In this document: in pieces, positions 32,364 through 45,423 of the stretch | Position numbering within the stretch: position 1 is the stretch's first letter | How the letters are laid out: every line of letters starts with the position of its first letter | NCBI GenBank assembly: GCA_014904985.1 | Contig: MU128944.1 | Coordinates: forward strand, 62,001 to 126,000 | Reading direction: 5' to 3' | Source of the DNA: Hydnum rufescens UP504 | Lineage: Eukaryota; Basidiomycota; Agaricomycetes; Cantharellales; Hydnaceae | DNA: 64,000 nt | Translations under genes and position numbers: made by a program | The notes under the pieces: generated by a model | The model's database searches: none | What the model saw: only the letters and a program-made list of their open reading frames with translations | What the model was told of the DNA's origin: nothing

Positions 32364-34772
32364 TCAAAACCATGATTTACTATTAAATATGGCTCTATAA
32401 TACCCCACCAGCGCACGCCCTTCCATCTTCATATTCGCCACAATCCTTGTCCCCCTACAAGCCCACGCAACCATACACACCACCTCAGAATATCCCAACA
32501 GCACACTCATGGCCACCACATCCGAGGCATACATCGTAGACGATGCCAAGTTCACCAGCCCAGTCATGGCATTTGCCTAGATACAAGGAACAGAAAAAAA
32601 AAAAATGAGCCCATTTCCAAGCAAAATCGATTACACAGAAAAGTGTCGGTGTTAACATTTCTCAAGAGGACACATAGAGACACTCACGAGGAGAAATAAA
32701 GGCAAGCCCATTGAGATTAACGGCTTCCAGCAGCTCGGGTGCCCGCCGTATTCTCTATCTCGCGTTCTCGGTACGCAGATTGCGTCTCCGACGGGACGTC
32801 TTCGTACGGGATGGTGGAATACGTGCGTTTTGTCGATTTCCCCGAGCTCCACGGGCTCAACTTCATACCGGACGACCGTCCAAGCTCTTCCGACGGCACG
32901 GTTGGAACAGAACTAGGATCGGACCGAACTGCTTGACACACTACCTCCAGGCGTGTCACCATCCGCGCGGGGTTGCGCGGAAACGTGTGAAACGTATGGG
33001 AACGATGGGGGTGTTCGAGGGTGGAAGAAGTGAGTGTCGATAAGGACATAGACCAAGAGAACCTGAAGTGTTGAACGCTGCGATCCATAGCACGTAGGGC
33101 AGATTCGCCTGCCAGACAAGTCACATTGACGCGCGATGTGCGAACCATTCAAAGATGACTCACCAGTCGCCGGGAGACGGGAGACCCAGATCCTCCCCCC
33201 CAAAATGACATGAGACTAAACAGTATCCACCACACGGAGGAATAGCTAATAAGCTCAATTGCAGCCTTCGCAGGTTGTCGCTTCGCATGGTTACGGGGTC
33301 GAGCTGTTGAGCCATCTTCACGGTAATATCTTCGAAACATGGACGGCGACGGGGGAAGAAGAAGAGTCCCAGTGAGGAAACCGAGGACATGAATCGCCAG
33401 ATATCCTAACGGAGGCCACATCATGAAAAATTATGCAGCCTCTCGCAAGATGTAGCAACTATACCTGGCACACTGACGATACCCTCCTTGTTCTGGGAAA
33501 TGAGCCCTTCTCGAGAGTTTCCAAGGGCCCAGTCCTGTAATGACGTTGTGCGAAGAAGGGATTCATGTGCTAGAAACTACCTCGTTAGAATGGGAAAAAG
33601 AAACTACTGGATCAAATGTGAACTTGCAGATAGTGATGATCATCCCGAGCAGCGAAATAGGCATTTTCAGAATCATAGGATGAAGGAGAACGAATAAGGG
33701 GGGTAAAATCGCCATAGTGATGAAGAAATTCCAATGCACACCGTATTCCGTGACGTGTTCCTACAGCACGGTGCTGAGCAAAGAAATAATTTGGGGGGCA
33801 ATTACAATTTAGTCTTACAGGATATTCGGTCCCTTAACGAGCACCACACGAACAAGACCCAGGGCAAAAAGTGGAATAACTTTTCTGCAGACTTGTGCAA
33901 TCTTCGGGAGAAGTGGTGCTTCCAGAGATCTGGGGTTTTTAAGAACGGGGATGGCAGAGACAAGTCCCTGGGAGAACACGAAGGACCCTACCCCGAGGTC
34001 CATCTGGGTAGCAATTGGTGTTTGAGTGTAGGAATTTAAACCCCATACGAGGAAAAAAAAAAGATACCAACGAGGGAGACACCAAATGATTCGCATTTCA
34101 TTAGACTACGCGGAAACACAGGGAAGTCGACGGCGAGAATCGCAAGAATTGTCATCAACATCATATGAGACCGGTAAGTCGTTATATATGGCACAGATCC
34201 GGTCATCAGAGACACAATTGGCAGATCCGCCGGTTCGCCATTCCCCAAATCCACCGGGGTCGAGATCGAGGTCACCAAAGCGAAAGGCCCCTCGGGGGAT
34301 CGTCCCGGGATCGGAGTCGGGGAGGATGATCTCGATCGAACCGGTGGGGGAGTGGGAGGTGGGAGTAGAGGATCCCTTGGTGGTGGTGCAGACCGTGTTG
34401 TCAATAATAAGGCGGTAGGGGCGAGCAACATGATACACAGGTGGATAGGATAGTTTGCGAATAGAGTCATACTAAGAAGAAGGGGTAGGACCAAAAGACA
34501 GAATTCTACCCAAAGCTGCAGAAGAGACAGGGATGCTACCGAAAGAGAGGTCGGCGAGGGAAAAAGAACAAAGCGCGACTGGATGGCCGAGTGGAGAAAA
34601 ATTGAGGCCTTGGACGATGCAAGAAACCGATAAGGGAAGGATACTTGAGAGGTGAGTGTGCACACACTATTCCACTCACAAGCGCCACGCAGGATACGGA
34701 ATTGACGTGAAGCACTGTCGACCCAACCGCATCCGACACGAATGCCTCCTTGCTTGCCTTGTACGACGACAT
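32364..34772 (-). CDS. GWT1: GWT1/PIGW, GPI-anchor inositol acyltransferase
   Basis: ER multi-pass enzyme that acylates inositol of glucosaminyl-PI during GPI synthesis. The start at 34772 gives [20 protein letters not shown], the canonical GWT1 N terminus. Later sequence has [40 protein letters not shown] with [109 protein letters not shown] to [25 protein letters not shown], then [11 protein letters not shown] and [20 protein letters not shown]. The C terminus AWACRGTRI is followed by a longer tail than usual, to 32364. Frame slips appear near 33065 and near 32710. Between them lies a poorly conserved loop. Confidence 0.93.
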
Positions 34773-35028
34773 ACCTATCAAAGGTTCGTGGATGGCCTAT
34801 GCAGTCAACGTGACATACTTAGGTAATTCACTTCCGACGCGAGGTGAAATCACGAAGGATCAGAGACAGTAAACAGCATGTGTTGCCACACATCAGTGAA
34901 ATACAGAGACATCACCAGAATGGCAAAAATGAATGAAGGAATGATGGTGCAAGGTCCGACGACAGGGTGAAACGCATAGAGAGATTATACAGGTATATAT
35001 ACGACCAGTTAAGAATGAGACGATGCGA

Positions 35029-37709
35029 TCAAAAATGTCCATGATTCGCGGCATAACATGCGACAATGAAAGCCGCAAGGATGACGGCTGCGCTACAGAG
35101 AGCTGCAATTCGACACTTCCAAACCCACTCGCATGGCGAGTCCGACCATAGAGGGAAGAGACCTGACAACTTCAACAGTACTTTTGACGAACGAGACCTG
35201 ATACGACGAGAACGGGGGTATTTTTGAGATGTTAGAGATTCGCGAGAAGCATTGGGTCCGCGGATACGCTGACTATCGAGGAGCTCCAATGTCGAATTGT
35301 TCCCAACGACAGTGGAGCCAAGACCCTCCCTTACGCTGCGAGTAGTAGCCACGCTGGTGACGCTGCGGTTTTTTGCAAACGGAGACGGATCAACAACATC
35401 ACCCTCACGATCGACAGTGTGGAACTGGCCATCAGGGGTCATGATCCACCCCCCAAGCAGCCAAGTCCAGGGGCCTAGGATGAAACCAAGCAGGAAAAGG
35501 GTTTGCGCGGGTGGAAGCAAGCCGATGGTGGAGAGAGGATGACAGAACATCATTCCGATAACAGATATTAGGGGGGCTCCAATCTCACTGTCGCTTGAGT
35601 CCGAGCTAGCTAGGAAAATGGGATTCGAAGAATGGGACGGGTTCGGATTAATGGTGCTGTCAAGTCTACTCTGTATTTCGTGGCGTTGCTGTTGCTCGAT
35701 AGTGGGGCTCGTATTCCTAGGAATGGAGATGCGAACTTTTCGCTTAGGGATCACAAGGTTTGGAGGGGAAGGACTTGGGGTGGGAATCGCTGACGCCGAG
35801 GCACGATTCTTCGAAGAGGCCAGCGCTACGCGCCTCGACCAGTTGAGGGAGGACAAAGCTCGTGGAGTTTCGAAGGTAATGAAGGCTCCGTGTTTGCATG
35901 TCGATGGCCGCGAAAAATGAGGGTTCCACTGGACGATTCCCAAGAGCGACTCTCGCCAGAGCAATCCTATCTCCATCGCTGCTCCAACGGTGCTGATTAC
36001 GCAGCACGCGGAGGTCTGATGGCGTATGGGTCTCACGTCTACTGTGGGACCTGTCCGCTCCCGAACGGTCAAGAGGGGCTCTGAAGGCGACCGACGACAA
36101 CGGGGAATAGGTCCTAACACTGGTCCTACCATCTAGAGACCCTCCCTTCGATGGCGTCTGATACATCCCGTGAAGACTGGGTGTGGTTGTAGAGGTCGTC
36201 GATCTCCACGAATACTGAAAACTCTGATGATGTAACGACGGTTCATCCTCGACATCGGGACTACCTAGTGCGGGAATGGACGCCTCGGAAGCCTCGGGCA
36301 TTTTGGTAGGGGTAACCTGGATCGACCCATTTACAGCGAAGCGAGCCTCGGAATTGGGACTACCTTCAATAACCGACAACACATTGAACCGCTGAGAGAG
36401 CGCACCACGCTTGTGACGTGTTCGGGGGGTTGGTGTTGCCGGAGTCAACGACAGTGAGGAGCGACTAGAATTGACGCCGTAGGGTACATCGACGGTTTCA
36501 GTTGGCGAGGGTGGTACAACGGTTTTAGGGGTCGCCATTGTGGGGGAGGTAGGAGGGAGAAGCATACAGAGTGGAAGCAGAAGTTAATGTTAGTGATGGT
36601 GTTGGAGTTGGAGGCTTGGGAGGTGAAGGTGATGGATAATACGAAGGCTGAAACGGATTACTAGAGAATACGTCCATCTCCATCGGGCGAGCAGACGAGG
36701 AAAAGGGGAGCGATGATTTGATGAGGATAGAGGGAGAACTAGGAGTGCCTAAGGAATGAAGATGAATAAGTTTTAAGTACCATGATGATAAACGGTACCA
36801 CGTACCTGTCACCCTCTGAGTTTCCGATGAAGATCCCCTCGAGGAGTCAGCTAGAGTGGACATTCCATCCGCCCCTCGTTCAACGTCAACTTCTTGTGCG
36901 CGCGGAAGCCACTTTTTTAAACTGGAAAAACTTGGCCCTTGCGTTTCCTTGGTTCAGAGACGAGCTGAGCCTCTGGGTCATTGACATCTGAAAACAATAA
37001 CGGCCGCACGGGGACGGGTAGAGGCAGGCTAGAAGGATGGCCAGGAGGGGCCAATGAGAATTCAGAGGGCTCTGGGGTTGAGGTCGCCACAGGATTGAAA
37101 CCCCCAGGGATACTATTATAATAATCCTCAAGAAGAGGGCCTACAAGGTCCGTCGATGACTGTTCATGAATTTCCGAAGGACCTTGTTGGTAGAAGGATG
37201 GAGGAAGCGAATGATTCGTCCAAAGACTCGCGAGGCTTATAGAAGATGTCACTGAAGGTATCATCTGAATCCAATGGAGAGGCTGGAGAAGCTCTCGAAG
37301 ACACGCTCCCCGGGCTCCCTGATCGCTGATTTTTCTCTGGGGGTGAGATAATATGACGGGGAGGGGTGATCCTAAGATGCGGCGGCGGCGGTCGCGTTGG
37401 TTGAGGTGGGAAATTCCCGCTCTGGTGGATAGCGGGTAGAGGATCACGGATCGGAGGAGTCTGAGGAGTAGACAGTTCTTCCGCCGAATGGGACTGTGGA
37501 AATGGAACTTTATGACCATGAGTAAAATGATTGGGATGTGCAACGAATGAAGGGGGAGTTGGATATGTCTCCGAGGCCGACGATGGATGGTAGTTGCGAG
37601 GAAGATAAACAAGAGGGGTTTTTAAGGATTCCGCACCAGAGTGCGTGGGGCCAAGAGATGAATCGATCCTCGAAAGACTAGAGAGATCTGGAGTAGATGA
37701 AGAACGCAA
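35029..37709 (-). CDS. Large Ser/Pro-rich protein with C-terminal membrane segments, function unknown
   Basis: Not a family I can name. The N-terminal two thirds (37709-36150) are low-complexity Ser/Pro/Thr, starting MRSSSTPDLSSLSRIDSSLG and including phosphosite-like PPSP and SRxS patterns. The C-terminal part has a basic patch NLVIPKRKVRISIPRN, then two hydrophobic stretches around MMFCHPLSTIGLLPPAQTLF and LLGFILGPWTWLLGGW (about 35450-35560), a basic SRRIRSRSSKVLLKLSG and a last helix IAALCSAAVILAAFIVACYA ending at 35029. Frames change near 37130 (after DESFASS), where an intron or indel is possible, and near 35820 (between LPQLVEARSA and SAIPTPSPSPP). Similar proteins with this FCHPLxxIGLLPP membrane block occur in basidiomycetes, as far as I recall. 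Confidence 0.6.
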
Positions 37710-39259
37710 AAGGGGGGCGGAGAGAGTGAAGGAGTGAGGGGGGCAAAGCGAGGCCAGCGATGAGAGCTACTGTCCATTTTTATGGTCGCCTGTAATCCGT
37801 GTAGGCTATGAAATGCAAAATTATTGGAGGCAATGGCCTAGGTGGCCTTGTGATATACGAAAGAGTGTGAGGTGCAAGCAGACCAGTGTCCAAAACGAGA
37901 GAAAAAAGGAGCGAACGACAATGCCAATCAGACGGTAAGGTGAAAGGCAAAGGAATAAAACTATACACAAGGGTCGTGCTGGGGGCGTGTTCGCCCAAAG
38001 GGGCAAAAGAAGCCGGCTTCTGCCGAATAATTCTCAAAGTCCCTGGTTCTATACAGTAAATTGCGATTCTACAAAGGCCTCAACGTTTACGCAGGCTGCG
38101 CTCAACATCTAGGGACAAAGAGAGAGAGCTTCTTGACTGCCCTTTGCGACCTGCTGCGAAAGTAATTGGGCATCAGTTTTTGAAAGCTTGTGGCGGACGC
38201 AATAATCCGAAAGTGCCACGGTCACCTAGGCTATAACCGTCTGCGACTCTCGCCTAATTTTCCCATCGGATATCCCCCGAATCGCTCTTGTGTGCCTTAG
38301 ACTTAGGCAGTCTTTGGCAATTTACAATCCTGGCGCGATTGTGCCTCGATCCCATTTTCTGATAGTGGTGTCTCCAATGCGAAACGCACTCCCAAGCGAG
38401 CTTGGATCGTCGTGGTCGTGGCCCAATCCCCACAGCCACCCCCCATTGGAGCTCTGATGTGCATCGACCAATTCAAGACCGCACTCTACCCTTTTGACAT
38501 GCCCATGCCAAGGTATGTGATAGCATGAAGGCAATTTCCATACCTCGGGACGTCGCTAGCACTGGAGCATTGGTCTGTGCCCGTGTCTTCAATATCCCGT
38601 GAAGTATATTTCCCCAACCCTGTGGCAATGCAAGCACCACTGCGCCAGTGATATTTTGCGACGCCACTTGCTGAATTGGCGGCGTCAGTCACTGTCAACT
38701 TCTATTCGACATGAAACCAATACCGTATATTGAAGAGAGTCCTGCCTTCGACGCCAACGACAATGCAATGCATCGCCCTACTGCTATGCACGACGAGGAA
38801 CCAGAGACACATCCTCCGAACTAACCCACCCGGGGAAAATATGCCAGGAAATGACAATCGCAGAAAAAGATATTTCTCAAGATAGATTCAAGAACGACCG
38901 ATGCGACAACCTCGGGAATCGCCCGCATTGTCGAATACACAATGAATTAAACACTGGGATATGCGTCAACACGAGGGTTACTCCTATAGAAGCATTCCCG
39001 TTCGAAGTGGTTTGGGCGGTTCCCGAGAACGACAGTGACAATTCAAACGATCCAACACCTTTTCTCTTTCCCTCACGATGTTAGATGTGTGGGATTGTAA
39101 GTATCTATTCTGGATCTACTGCTTGAGACCAGACCGCACTAGGTAATGAAGAGGCAGAAAAACATTAGGGGTGGGGGACGTAACATACGGGGAAAGAATT
39201 ATCTTGAGTCTAATGTAAAAAAGAAAACCACAACAGGATCTAAAGAGAGGTGGAAAGCG
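37710..39259. other. Intergenic; one small unassigned ORF
   Basis: No gene recognised over about 1.5 kb. A 37-codon plus-strand ORF at 38711-38824 (MKPIPYIEESPAFDANDNAM start) is the only clean short frame; it has no recognised relatives. Other open frames overlap and change strand. Confidence 0.35.
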
Positions 39260-40301
39260 CTACCAATGACCTTTAACAGTGCGTCTAGGGTCGAATCCAA
39301 TTTCCTCCCACTCTTCGGCGGGAGCCTCGATGCCATGTGTCCTGATGCCCCTATATCCGACCTTGGTGTACGTATGGGCAGCTCCCACATTTCCCTCGTC
39401 CACGAAAAGCGACACTGTCGTATATCCCAGTCGAACCAGGCAGAGTCTTGGACACCCATGCAACGAGATGCTTCGCATGTCCCTGTTGCCTGAACTGGCG
39501 TGGCGTAAACACCTTGGTGATAAAGGCATGGGTCCCCGAGTTGCGCGTCGCGGCCACTATCGACACGATCGTCCGCACACCATCTCCCCCAGGCTCAGCC
39601 TCGCATAGCCACAACTTGCGCTCTCGGATATATTCACACGCCTCCTCGCGGGCTTGATCCAGCGTCATGGGGTAAATCACGCTGTCGTCGGCGAACGCTT
39701 TGAATTGGGGTGCAACTTCTTCGAGATCCGCCATCTGCGCGAGTCGGTTGCGGCGGAAGGATTGGGGGTCTGCCAAGGAGGACGCCAAGGAGTCCAATGT
39801 GACCGTAGCAAGGACCGCCCGATAATATGGCGTGTCTACGGCAGCTATCCCTGTTTTCCAGCTCCACAGGTTCGCGAACAGCCGTGTTATTTGGACAGGT
39901 GCAAACACGGCGAAAACCCGAGAAGCGTCGATCACTGTTTTGAGGACATCGACAAGTCTTGCTATTCGGGGAAAGAGGAAGTCGGGAGTAGTGAGAGCGG
40001 CTTGGTGGGGTGTAAATATGAACAGCGGGAGGGTGGAGATATTGGAGTTCGTGATGGCCACGACAAGATCGAGCATTGGACGTTGGGTTCCGTGGCGCTC
40101 TGTCCATAATACCACCCAAAGAGGAGGCACACCATCGGGAAAAGAGGAGTATGCAGATGAAGCTAGACCACTCTCTTCCTGCGCCTTTCGCTTGAGGGCA
40201 TAGGGTAGTATTGTGTTTGCTTGTATGGGATCGTGAACAAGCTCCGGGACAGCGTCCAGAAGACGAGTAGCAGAGTTAAAAACATTTACGATAAAGCTCA
40301 T
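39260..40301 (-). CDS. GNAT-family N-acetyltransferase
   Basis: Single-exon gene starting at 40301 with MSFIVNVFNSATRLLDAVPE. The first two thirds form the N-terminal region seen in fungal GNATs (VHDPIQANTILPYALKRKA, PPLWVVLWTERHG, VFAVFAPVQITRLFANLW). Then come CEYIRERKLWLCEAEPGGDG, TIVSIVAATRNSGTHAFITK and VFTPRQFRQQGHAKHLVAWV, where the R-x-x-G-x-A-like acetyl-CoA loop reads RQQGHAKHL. The C-terminal beta strand continues in the next frame as VSLFVDEGNVGAAHTYTKVG and YRGI, ending RRTVKGHW at 39260. The frame changes at about 39416 (GACAGTGTCGC), so one or two bases are probably wrong. The substrate is unknown. Confidence 0.8.
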
Positions 40302-43300
40302 GGTGGTCGATGCAATAGGGTTCGCGTTGGTGGAGTGAGCGTCCGAATACAGGAGCGGTGAAGGATTTATCGGCTCGATGGGGGCGAGATTTTCTCTGCA
40401 GAGTGATTCGAGGGTGCCACCAACTCCCTTAAATACAAGAGCTGAGCGCAGCCTTCCACACGGTGGTAATGGGAACGATGGATGCGGCTGGTATTGTATA
40501 CACATGTACACCTTACTTGCACAGTGTAAGTGGTAAGTGATATGGAGACGAAACATTCATTAGGAGATTCACCTCCTTTGGCCCGATAATCTTGGCCTTG
40601 ACGGCCTCATAGAGTTTTACGAATAAACAGCCGCGCGCTCATACCGAAAGAGGGGTTTTAGCGGAACCTATTTGAGCGCGCCGCGGCGCGCCAGCCACAC
40701 TCCAGGGGTCGGAACAATGGCCGCTGGTCAATATCGGAACGAGCGAGACCTATAACCACATCGAAATCTTAACGAACGATCCTCGGTGAGAAAAGGTGAT
40801 TTCGCTTGAAGCTCAATAGAGTTCCATCCAATTGTGTGAAACGAGCTGTGTCGATCCATGCGGCTGCAGTGATAGGAAGAGAGAGCAATACCCCAACAAC
40901 GGAATACGCGTTACATCCCAAAACTCCCACCTGGGCAAAGTAAAAGGCACCGATACTTCTATTTCGCATGGGGCGGATGGAAACACAGCAAAGGAACAAA
41001 ACAAGAAACAAGGATCTCAACGGATGCACAGTGGCACCAGGTTCAGGCTCAGGCATTGTAAGCAATATTGCACGATATCCCAGGAAATCGTTAGGCGACT
41101 GGCACCGCGGGGACTAAGAGGCCGATCTGCATCAAGTCGGACACCTGCAATGATTGGGGTAATTGTACCAAGAACAGCCACATCCAAAGGATAGTACCGC
41201 ACTTGCGAAGGCGCTCTCGGAATCAAATTACTTACGTAAGTTGGGCGGCAATCGGTCTCCACAACGACAACTATTCTCTGGAGGACGAGGTACGAAACAT
41301 CGTTGATGGGTCTTCATAACTCAGCTCAGGTTGAGATATAACAAACCCTAATATTAACCTCAAAGGGGTTCCTCTTCCAGGCTTGCCTACAGATGCGCTA
41401 GCCGCATATGATAGATCTCAGTAAAGCTCAGGTGGTCTTTGTCCCCTCGTATGCTTACATGGCGAAGATGCGTTGGTTTGTCTTGCAGTCCAACCAAATG
41501 GTTGAGGAAATGTTTAAACTTCCCGCCCGCATGGGTTGTTCTCTAACCAGTGGCCCTCGGATTTCATTACACCGCCCAAGAGATGAAAGAATGACTTTAA
41601 TATTAATGAACCATTTGAAGGACAAAGTAGAATGATCAGAAATGTTCCGCATACGACTCGACCTGTGTCGACTGCAAATAGATCTTTGCATTAATATTGA
41701 TGGGAGTCTTAAGTTCGGAATCAGGCGGTGTGTTTCCTGTGGCGGGAAGCCAAAGTGGTGTTGGGCCACCATGGCCCAAAGTCCCCGCATATCCAAAGTG
41801 GAATAAGTAATGTAGGCGACAATCGAGGCACCGAAACCGATAGGACGACGATCGGCATGGACAGGCCCCGGTATCATTACCGTGCATAGTGTGATCCATC
41901 CGTTCGACAATGACAATATAATCTCCTTGGGGCAGTGATGCCATCATATCCATTGCTCATGTGCGTGTGGAATGCGCGGATGGATATACCTCTCGTAACA
42001 ATATAAGCGTTTCACTGGCCTTGAAGATGTCGGAAATATACGCCCTAAACAAGACAATTTGAACCCTAGCTTACTACCCGCACGGGACTAGTGACTTCCC
42101 CTAAATATTGCAGCATAGGACCCCCACGGGCTGTATGGGAGGCTTGATCCGTCAGACGGATTTTGCCCCTGAGCCGTTCACGGATTTCGGCCAAATATGA
42201 CCCCGTTGGAGACCAAAAATCCATGAATTTGGGGCTTGGGGCTTCAGTATAGTAGCAGTACACTGCAGCGGCATTGCTACAATAGTCGGAGCTGCAGAAA
42301 GGGTTTTTGTCCCCGAAAAATATGACCCTAGGTTTTAGGCGTGTTTTAAAATTCCAAGGCATGCCGCTTCGCCCGACAGTGTCCTGTCGTGACCTAAAAA
42401 AAATATACCAGAGCTTCTACAACCGCGGGGGCATCAACTCCAACCCCGGCACCGGGAACTGCTTCGTCCGCTGCCGAACCCATTCTCGTGGAGCACGACG
42501 TGATAGTTAGTGACTAACCGGGCCACCACTGGGGCCACGGATGGCCTCTGCCGAAGATGACCAAGGTGAAATCTGAGTCGCATACGATTCATCGGATGAC
42601 CTCAATCTTCATGACCGTCGCGCATTTGTGAATGCAGGGGAATTTAATAGGGAGGATAATGATGGGGATTGATGAAAATGTTCCTTTATTACTTGATCTC
42701 CTTAGGAGTGACCCTATTGAAAGTGTACCATTCGGGACGGCGCAGCTGCTGGTAGTACCAGCCGGGGACCTGGGGTTTTCGCTGTCGAGGAGTGTTGGAA
42801 TTGGGGATGTACAAGCCCTGGTGCTCATTGCTGACTAAGCACAGCTATGATATGTAGGGCCTCAAGCATTTGCTTGAACACGGATCAAACGCTATATCTT
42901 TCCTCTGGTTGTGTGAATCTAAATGCCGCGCACCGATTCTTCAACAAGGAGGATGTCATTTTCTAGCCTGCATCATTATATTATGTTGTGTGTTTGAATC
43001 ATAGTTTCAGACAGGGGGTGTTTCAAACACGCCTCTTATTGACCGCTTAAAACCCGCCAGAACCTTTTAAACGACACCCCAGTCCCCTGTCTTACCCTTC
43101 CTCCGGCTTTGAGCCCCGCCGCTTTTTTTTTTTGGCTGAGCTCCTTCACTGCTCTCGCCATGGTATCTGATAGGAGAAACCTTTAACGGCACTGTGTTGA
43201 CCTGTCCGGTAAAGCTCCGCCGTTGATGGCGCTTAGAATATGCATAATAATTTATACATCAAGCTGATCAGCCTTGGAGACAGTCGTGCGCCAGAAATCG

Positions 43301-44087
43301 CACCGCAAGTGAAAAATAAAAAGTGACAGGACCACAGCCCCTCACAGCCCCCTCCTCAAGCACCGACTTACAGGGTCTGCGATGGGGATTCTGGAAAATA
43401 GATCTAGGTGTCGGTCTCGGGGCGGGAAATTCGTGAGCGCAGGAACCGAGGGTGGCCGTTTTTTTTGTTAACCCGAGACCCGGGAGTTGACGCTAGCTTC
43501 GACCAAAATTTTCTCCAACTGTCCGTGAAATCAATGCACCACTGGCAATAGTGCTTGTGGGGGGTGCTATCAATAACATAACTCCGTGTGACATCAAAGT
43601 TCCGTTACAGTGTGAAACAAAATCAACTGTGCACCCTTCCTAAGGGCTAATAATAATCACCCACGCCACACAGCGCTAAAACGATGGTTGGCGCTAAGAA
43701 CCAGTCTCGTGACCAGACCGGGGACTGGTCAAATAGGGAAATCCGAAGGCGCGTTCCGCTCGAATCACCAAAGGTTTTGATTGTAGTTTCAGTTGGGTAT
43801 GTCAGCGGATTGGGTCTGCAGACGATCACGACCGTTATGCCATCCGTGGTGTATATACGTATTATGTAACGTATTCGGCTCTCGCCGACCAGTTTTTTCG
43901 ACAGGGTATGCGCTGATTCTACTAGCCAACCATGGACTTGATGCGGTCACTTTTTGTGTTGGCTGGAGAGGAAGCTTCGTGCCCGCGCCCTCAGCTCTAG
44001 CTGCGGGTCTGGTCACGAGACTGGTCAAAACAAGGATCACGTGGACTTCCGCAAGTTGCCGAAACAGCGACGCGCACAAAGTCCCCA
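40302..44087. other. Long gene-poor region
   Basis: About 3.8 kb without a convincing gene. Minus-strand frames at 40769-41065 and 41017-41262 are hydrophobic (for example SLFLVLFLCCVSI, LGCNAYSVVGVLLSLPITAA) and could be exons of a small membrane protein, and 41455-41953 has another overlapping pair; none carries a signature I know. A short inverted repeat GTGTTTGAA/TTTCAAACAC lies at about 42989-43034. A perfect 20-bp inverted repeat lies at 43700-43719 and 44006-44025. Confidence 0.4.
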
Positions 44088-44581
44088 ATGTCAGCCGCCA
44101 GCGACAGACCACCAGAACCGCTCCCAACCAAGGAACAGGAAGAGCCAGCGAGCGACAGTCTCCCTCAGCTAGGGGCTTTGGAGGAAGATGACGAGTTCGA
44201 GGAGTTTGCTGTGCAAGGTATCGATATATATATGCCGTCATTTTATCTCATAGGGAACGACTAAACCTCGAACTACGCTTTTGTCTCGCGTAGATTGGGA
44301 CGACGCTGAGACGGATCTTTCTCATATAACAGCTGGGACGAGCAATGTCGGATCTAATCCCAGTGGGAGTAATGCGGGTACCGCAGGGCAGGACACGCTC
44401 TGGGAGGATAATTGGGACGACGACGATATCGAAGATGACTTCAGCAAGCAATTGAGGTTCGTCTTCTGTTTCCTCCAGATGCACTGGACCATTGATTGAT
44501 TCCCTCACCTTTCCAAATCATATCCTTAGAGAAGAATTGACTAAGGCTGGAAATACCGCGGTCGATACACCCATGCATTAG
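44088..44581 (+). CDS. SEM1: 26S proteasome subunit SEM1/DSS1
   Basis: Small acidic intrinsically disordered subunit of the proteasome lid, also found in TREX-2 and with BRCA2-like proteins. Three exons (44088-44217, 44294-44456 and 44530-44581) total 345 nt and encode 114 residues. Signature segments are EEDDEFEEFAV, then DWDDAE at the first junction, a Gly/Ser/Asn-rich loop, and LWEDNWDDDDIEDDFSKQLR joined to EELTKAG. The paired acidic/Trp blocks are diagnostic. The protein is longer than the 70-90 residue usual size because of the N-terminal Pro/Glu region and the Gly/Ser/Asn loop. All frames join. Confidence 0.95.
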
Positions 44582-44854
44582 TATTTGTCTCCAAATACAG
44601 AAAGTCTCGACCGAGCTGCCTTGCTTGCATTATTCCCTTTTCAAAACCCACTTTCACTAATAGCGGAGAGCACGCACCCGGAACACTAACATGGTACATG
44701 AATTTGATCAACACGACTGTAAACGATGGTTGCTACACAGCGAACATCAACATAAGAGACTAAGGATTAATGGGAGCGCAATGCATATCTGGATGGCTGC
44801 GCGTTAATCGAGGCAGGAAGAAAGACCGCATTGCATCCGTACCATAGCGCCGAT

Positions 44855-45423
44855 CTAGGCAAGGGTTTGTCCTTGGCCAGGAAATGAAGCCGTAGACTTG
44901 CCCTCCCCTTCCTTCAAGAGCCCGTTGAGCGCTTGTTCCAAAGCTGGTGGGTTCGCCCCACGGACAGAGCTGACTACTTTCTTGCCCTTGAGGAGGACGA
45001 ACGTCGGCATGGCGCTAATCCCGAACTTCTCAGCGACATCTTGGGCGACATCGACATCGCATCTCGTAAACGTGATTTCATTGTATTTCTCGCTCTCGCT
45101 GTGAGCCTTGTACTTGGGAGCAATGAGATGACTGCGCAGCATGGTTCAGTCAGATCAGCCGGATCATAGCCGGAGCCCCCCGCTGGTATCAACTTACCAA
45201 GGACCACACCTGGTTCCAGAATTGAGCCCTCATCATGAGTATCTGTACCTCCGGAACAAGTCTAGCGAACACATACCACGTAGCGTGGAAATCGATGATC
45301 TGATCAGAGAAATTAGCTAGTCACATAAGGACACACATCTATACCCACCGTGAGCTTATCTTCCTTATCGTCGATAATCGCGTCGAGGTCCTTGACGCTG
45401 GCGATGTCAGTGAGGGTAGACAT
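44855..45423 (-). CDS. Thioredoxin with a micro-exon encoding the active site
   Basis: Cytosolic-type dithiol/disulfide reductant. Exon 1 from 45423 gives MSTLTDIASVKDLDAIIDDK and EDKLT. The next exon gives IIDFHAT and ends TG. A 12-nt exon at 45209-45198 completes W and supplies C-G-P plus the first two bases of the second Cys. The following exon restores HLIAPKYKAHSESEKY, FTRCDVDVAQDVAEKFGISA, MPTFVLLKGKKVVSSVRGAN (cis-Pro loop MPTF) and a tail GKSTASFPGQGQTLA, stopping at 44855. About 128 residues; the C-terminal tail is some 20 residues longer than minimal thioredoxins. All splice phases close. Confidence 0.93.

Noticed and set aside
43684..43869. Short plus-strand ORF upstream of SEM1
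   Set aside because: It lies over one arm of the inverted repeat, has no family signature and is not followed by a phase-consistent splice site.
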